Positions 62,706 through 64,000 of a stretch of DNA of 64,000 nucleotides are shown here, piece by piece. The translations under genes and the position numbers were made by a program. Source of the stretch: Roseiarcus sp963770275 (GTDB lineage Bacteria; Pseudomonadota; Alphaproteobacteria; Rhizobiales; Beijerinckiaceae); NCBI GenBank assembly GCA_963770275.1, contig CAVYPD010000048.1, positions 1 to 64,000 on the forward strand, written 5' to 3'. The notes beneath the pieces are model-generated. The model was given only the letters and a program-made list of their open reading frames with translations. It made no database searches and was not told the origin of the DNA. Position 1 is the stretch's first letter; every line of letters starts with the position of its first letter.

Positions 62706-63992
62706 TCATGGATTGCCGGCGAACTCGTCTTCCCAATTGCGAGTCTCGAGAAGTTGCTTCAGCCGTGACAGAAACGCGGCCGAATACGCGCCATCGAAGG
62801 CCCGATGGTCGAAGCTCTGTCCGACCATCCCCATCATGCGTGGAGCAACGAATGCGCCTTCCGGCGTCGACACCACAGCGGGCTTCAACTGGATGGCGTC
62901 GGTCGAAAGAATCGCGACCTGCGGCGCATTGATGATCGGCGCCGTGAACGTCGTTCCGAAGGCGCCGTTGTTGCTGATCGAATAGGTGCCTCCGGAAAGA
63001 TCGTCAGGTCCGAGTTTGCCCGACCGGGCTTTGTCGATGAGGCGCCGCATCGCCTTAGCGAGCCCCGCCACGGTCAGATCCTCGGCGTTACGCACGACAG
63101 GCACGACGAGACCGTTATGCGAAAGGTCGACGGCGACGCCAAGGCTCACGCTTGGTGACAGCGACAGAGACTTCCCGTCGAAACGCGCATTGACTTGCGG
63201 AAAGGCTTGAATGGCGAGGCATGTCGCGCGAGCGATGAACGGCAGATACGTCAGCGAGAAGCCGAGCGCCTCCTGAAACGCCTGCTTGCGCTTGCCGCGG
63301 ACACGGTCGATCGCGGTGAAGTCGACTTCAATCGCCTGGAAGACATGCGGGATCGTCCGCCAGTTTTCGGCCAGCCGGTCCGCCGTTTTCAGCCGCACGG
63401 CGTTCAACGTGATCGTCTGTCCGCTCAAGGGCGCCGGCGGAGGGGCGTATCGAGGTGCGTCAGGGGCGGCAGGCGCCGAAGTTAGAGGCGAGGCGGCCAT
63501 GGCGGAGCGCACGAGCTGCTCGTCGATCCGGCTGCCGCCGCGCTGCTTGACCTCCGCGGCAAGCCGCACAATGTCGACGTTGTTCTGAGCGATCAGCCGG
63601 CGCGCGAGCGGGGTAATGCGTATGTCGCCGGGCCCCTTGGCGGGACCGTATCTTTCCTTCGGGGTCGAGACTTCCTCAAACGGATCGCGCCACGGGGCCG
63701 CCTTTGGCGCTGCCGCCTGCTCCGCCTCAGGCTGCAGCGCCGCCTTAGGTGGGGATTCGCCGCCGATCACCGCGACAATCGCGCCGACTTTCGCGACATC
63801 GCCCGCACTGACCCTGATCTCGTTCAACCGGCCCGAGACGACGGCCTGGATTTCGATCGTGACCTTGTCGGTCTCGACCTCGAACAGGTTGTCGCCCTCC
63901 TTGATCTCGTCGCCGACCGACTTGAACCAGGCTAAGATCTTTCCCTCCGCAACCGTTTCGCCGAGTTGCGGCATGAGGACAGTGTCGGACAT
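62706..63992 (-). CDS. Dihydrolipoamide acyltransferase (E2 of a 2-oxoacid dehydrogenase complex)
   Basis: 428 intact residues. Seen: lipoyl domain with Lys43 in VETDKVTIE, an Ala/Pro linker, peripheral-subunit-binding domain (ITPLARRLIAQNNVDIVRLA, about 125-155), a second Ala/Pro linker and the catalytic core ending with GQSFDHRAFDG (His-Asp active site). Transfers the acyl group from E1 to CoA. One lipoyl domain and core sequence favour a branched-chain, acetoin or pyruvate complex; which one is not decided. The start forms TGATG at the right edge, so another gene, probably E1 beta, ends at 63992 and is co-transcribed. Confidence 0.93.
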   Translation of the reverse strand: MSDTVLMPQLGETVAEGKILAWFKSVGDEIKEGDNLFEVETDKVTIEIQAVVSGRLNEIRVSAGDVAKVGAIVAVIGGESPPKAALQPEAEQAAAPKAAPWRDPFEEVSTPKERYGPAKGPGDIRITPLARRLIAQNNVDIVRLAAEVKQRGGSRIDEQLVRSAMAASPLTSAPAAPDAPRYAPPPAPLSGQTITLNAVRLKTADRLAENWRTIPHVFQAIEVDFTAIDRVRGKRKQAFQEALGFSLTYLPFIARATCLAIQAFPQVNARFDGKSLSLSPSVSLGVAVDLSHNGLVVPVVRNAEDLTVAGLAKAMRRLIDKARSGKLGPDDLSGGTYSISNNGAFGTTFTAPIINAPQVAILSTDAIQLKPAVVSTPEGAFVAPRMMGMVGQSFDHRAFDGAYSAAFLSRLKQLLETRNWEDEFAGNP

Positions 63993-64000
63993 CAGGCTAG

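Overview
The window is GC-rich, densely coded DNA of a free-living proteobacterium. It most resembles an alphaproteobacterium of the Hyphomicrobiales type, judging from the many ribose-type (CUT2) sugar ABC importers, the SMP-30 lactonases, Gfo/Idh and SDR dehydrogenases, and the split 2-oxoacid dehydrogenase genes. I infer this from gene content and style; there is no rRNA, tRNA or other phylogenetic marker. Many genes, though not all, carry single-base frameshifts. Several come as closely spaced compensating pairs around a perfectly conserved motif, so most look like uncorrected sequencing indels rather than decay. I therefore annotate such genes as single genes and mark the breaks. A few genuinely truncated genes are labelled pseudogenes.

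Layout. 1-2.3 kb: end of a CUT2 importer (ATPase, binding protein). 2.5-13.1 kb: a coenzyme F420 island. It holds a TIM-barrel amidohydrolase, three split-barrel flavin/F420 proteins (one nitroreductase type), an F420-dependent glucose-6-phosphate dehydrogenase homologue, cofE-cofD-cofC, a fused cofGH (fbiC), a second F420-type luciferase-like oxidoreductase and an SDR. 13.3-22.5 kb: a second CUT2 region with three permeases, one binding protein, two SMP-30/strictosidine-synthase-like proteins, one complete ATPase and one truncated ATPase. 22.5-29.6 kb: two SDRs, a permease remnant, a MetE-like zinc methyltransferase, a carboxymuconolactone-decarboxylase-like protein, a CobW GTPase with a small CxxC protein, and a LysR regulator. 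30-31.6 kb: a luciferase-like monooxygenase with its flavin reductase. 31.7-39.1 kb (minus) and 42.6-47.3 kb (plus): two paralogous importers, each with a binding protein, a free permease and an unusual ATPase-permease fusion. They are associated with an amidohydrolase, FmdB zinc ribbon and hydroxyisobutyrate-dehydrogenase-like enzyme, and with an alpha/beta hydrolase and an IS110-truncated cyclase. 48-58.5 kb: a fifth CUT2 importer with a long co-directional set of oxidoreductases. 58.6-64 kb (minus): E2 and E3 of a 2-oxoacid dehydrogenase enclosing an M24 metallopeptidase and a second CobW GTPase.

How it may work together (inference). Imported sugars or polyols could be oxidised by F420- and NAD-linked dehydrogenases to lactones that SMP-30 proteins open. 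The reduced F420 would then feed the nitroreductase-type and split-barrel reductases, and the released keto acids would enter the 2-oxoacid dehydrogenase. The combination of F420 synthesis, an FGD homologue and several sugar importers in one proteobacterial region is the most noteworthy system here, followed by the paired ATPase-permease fusion transporters.
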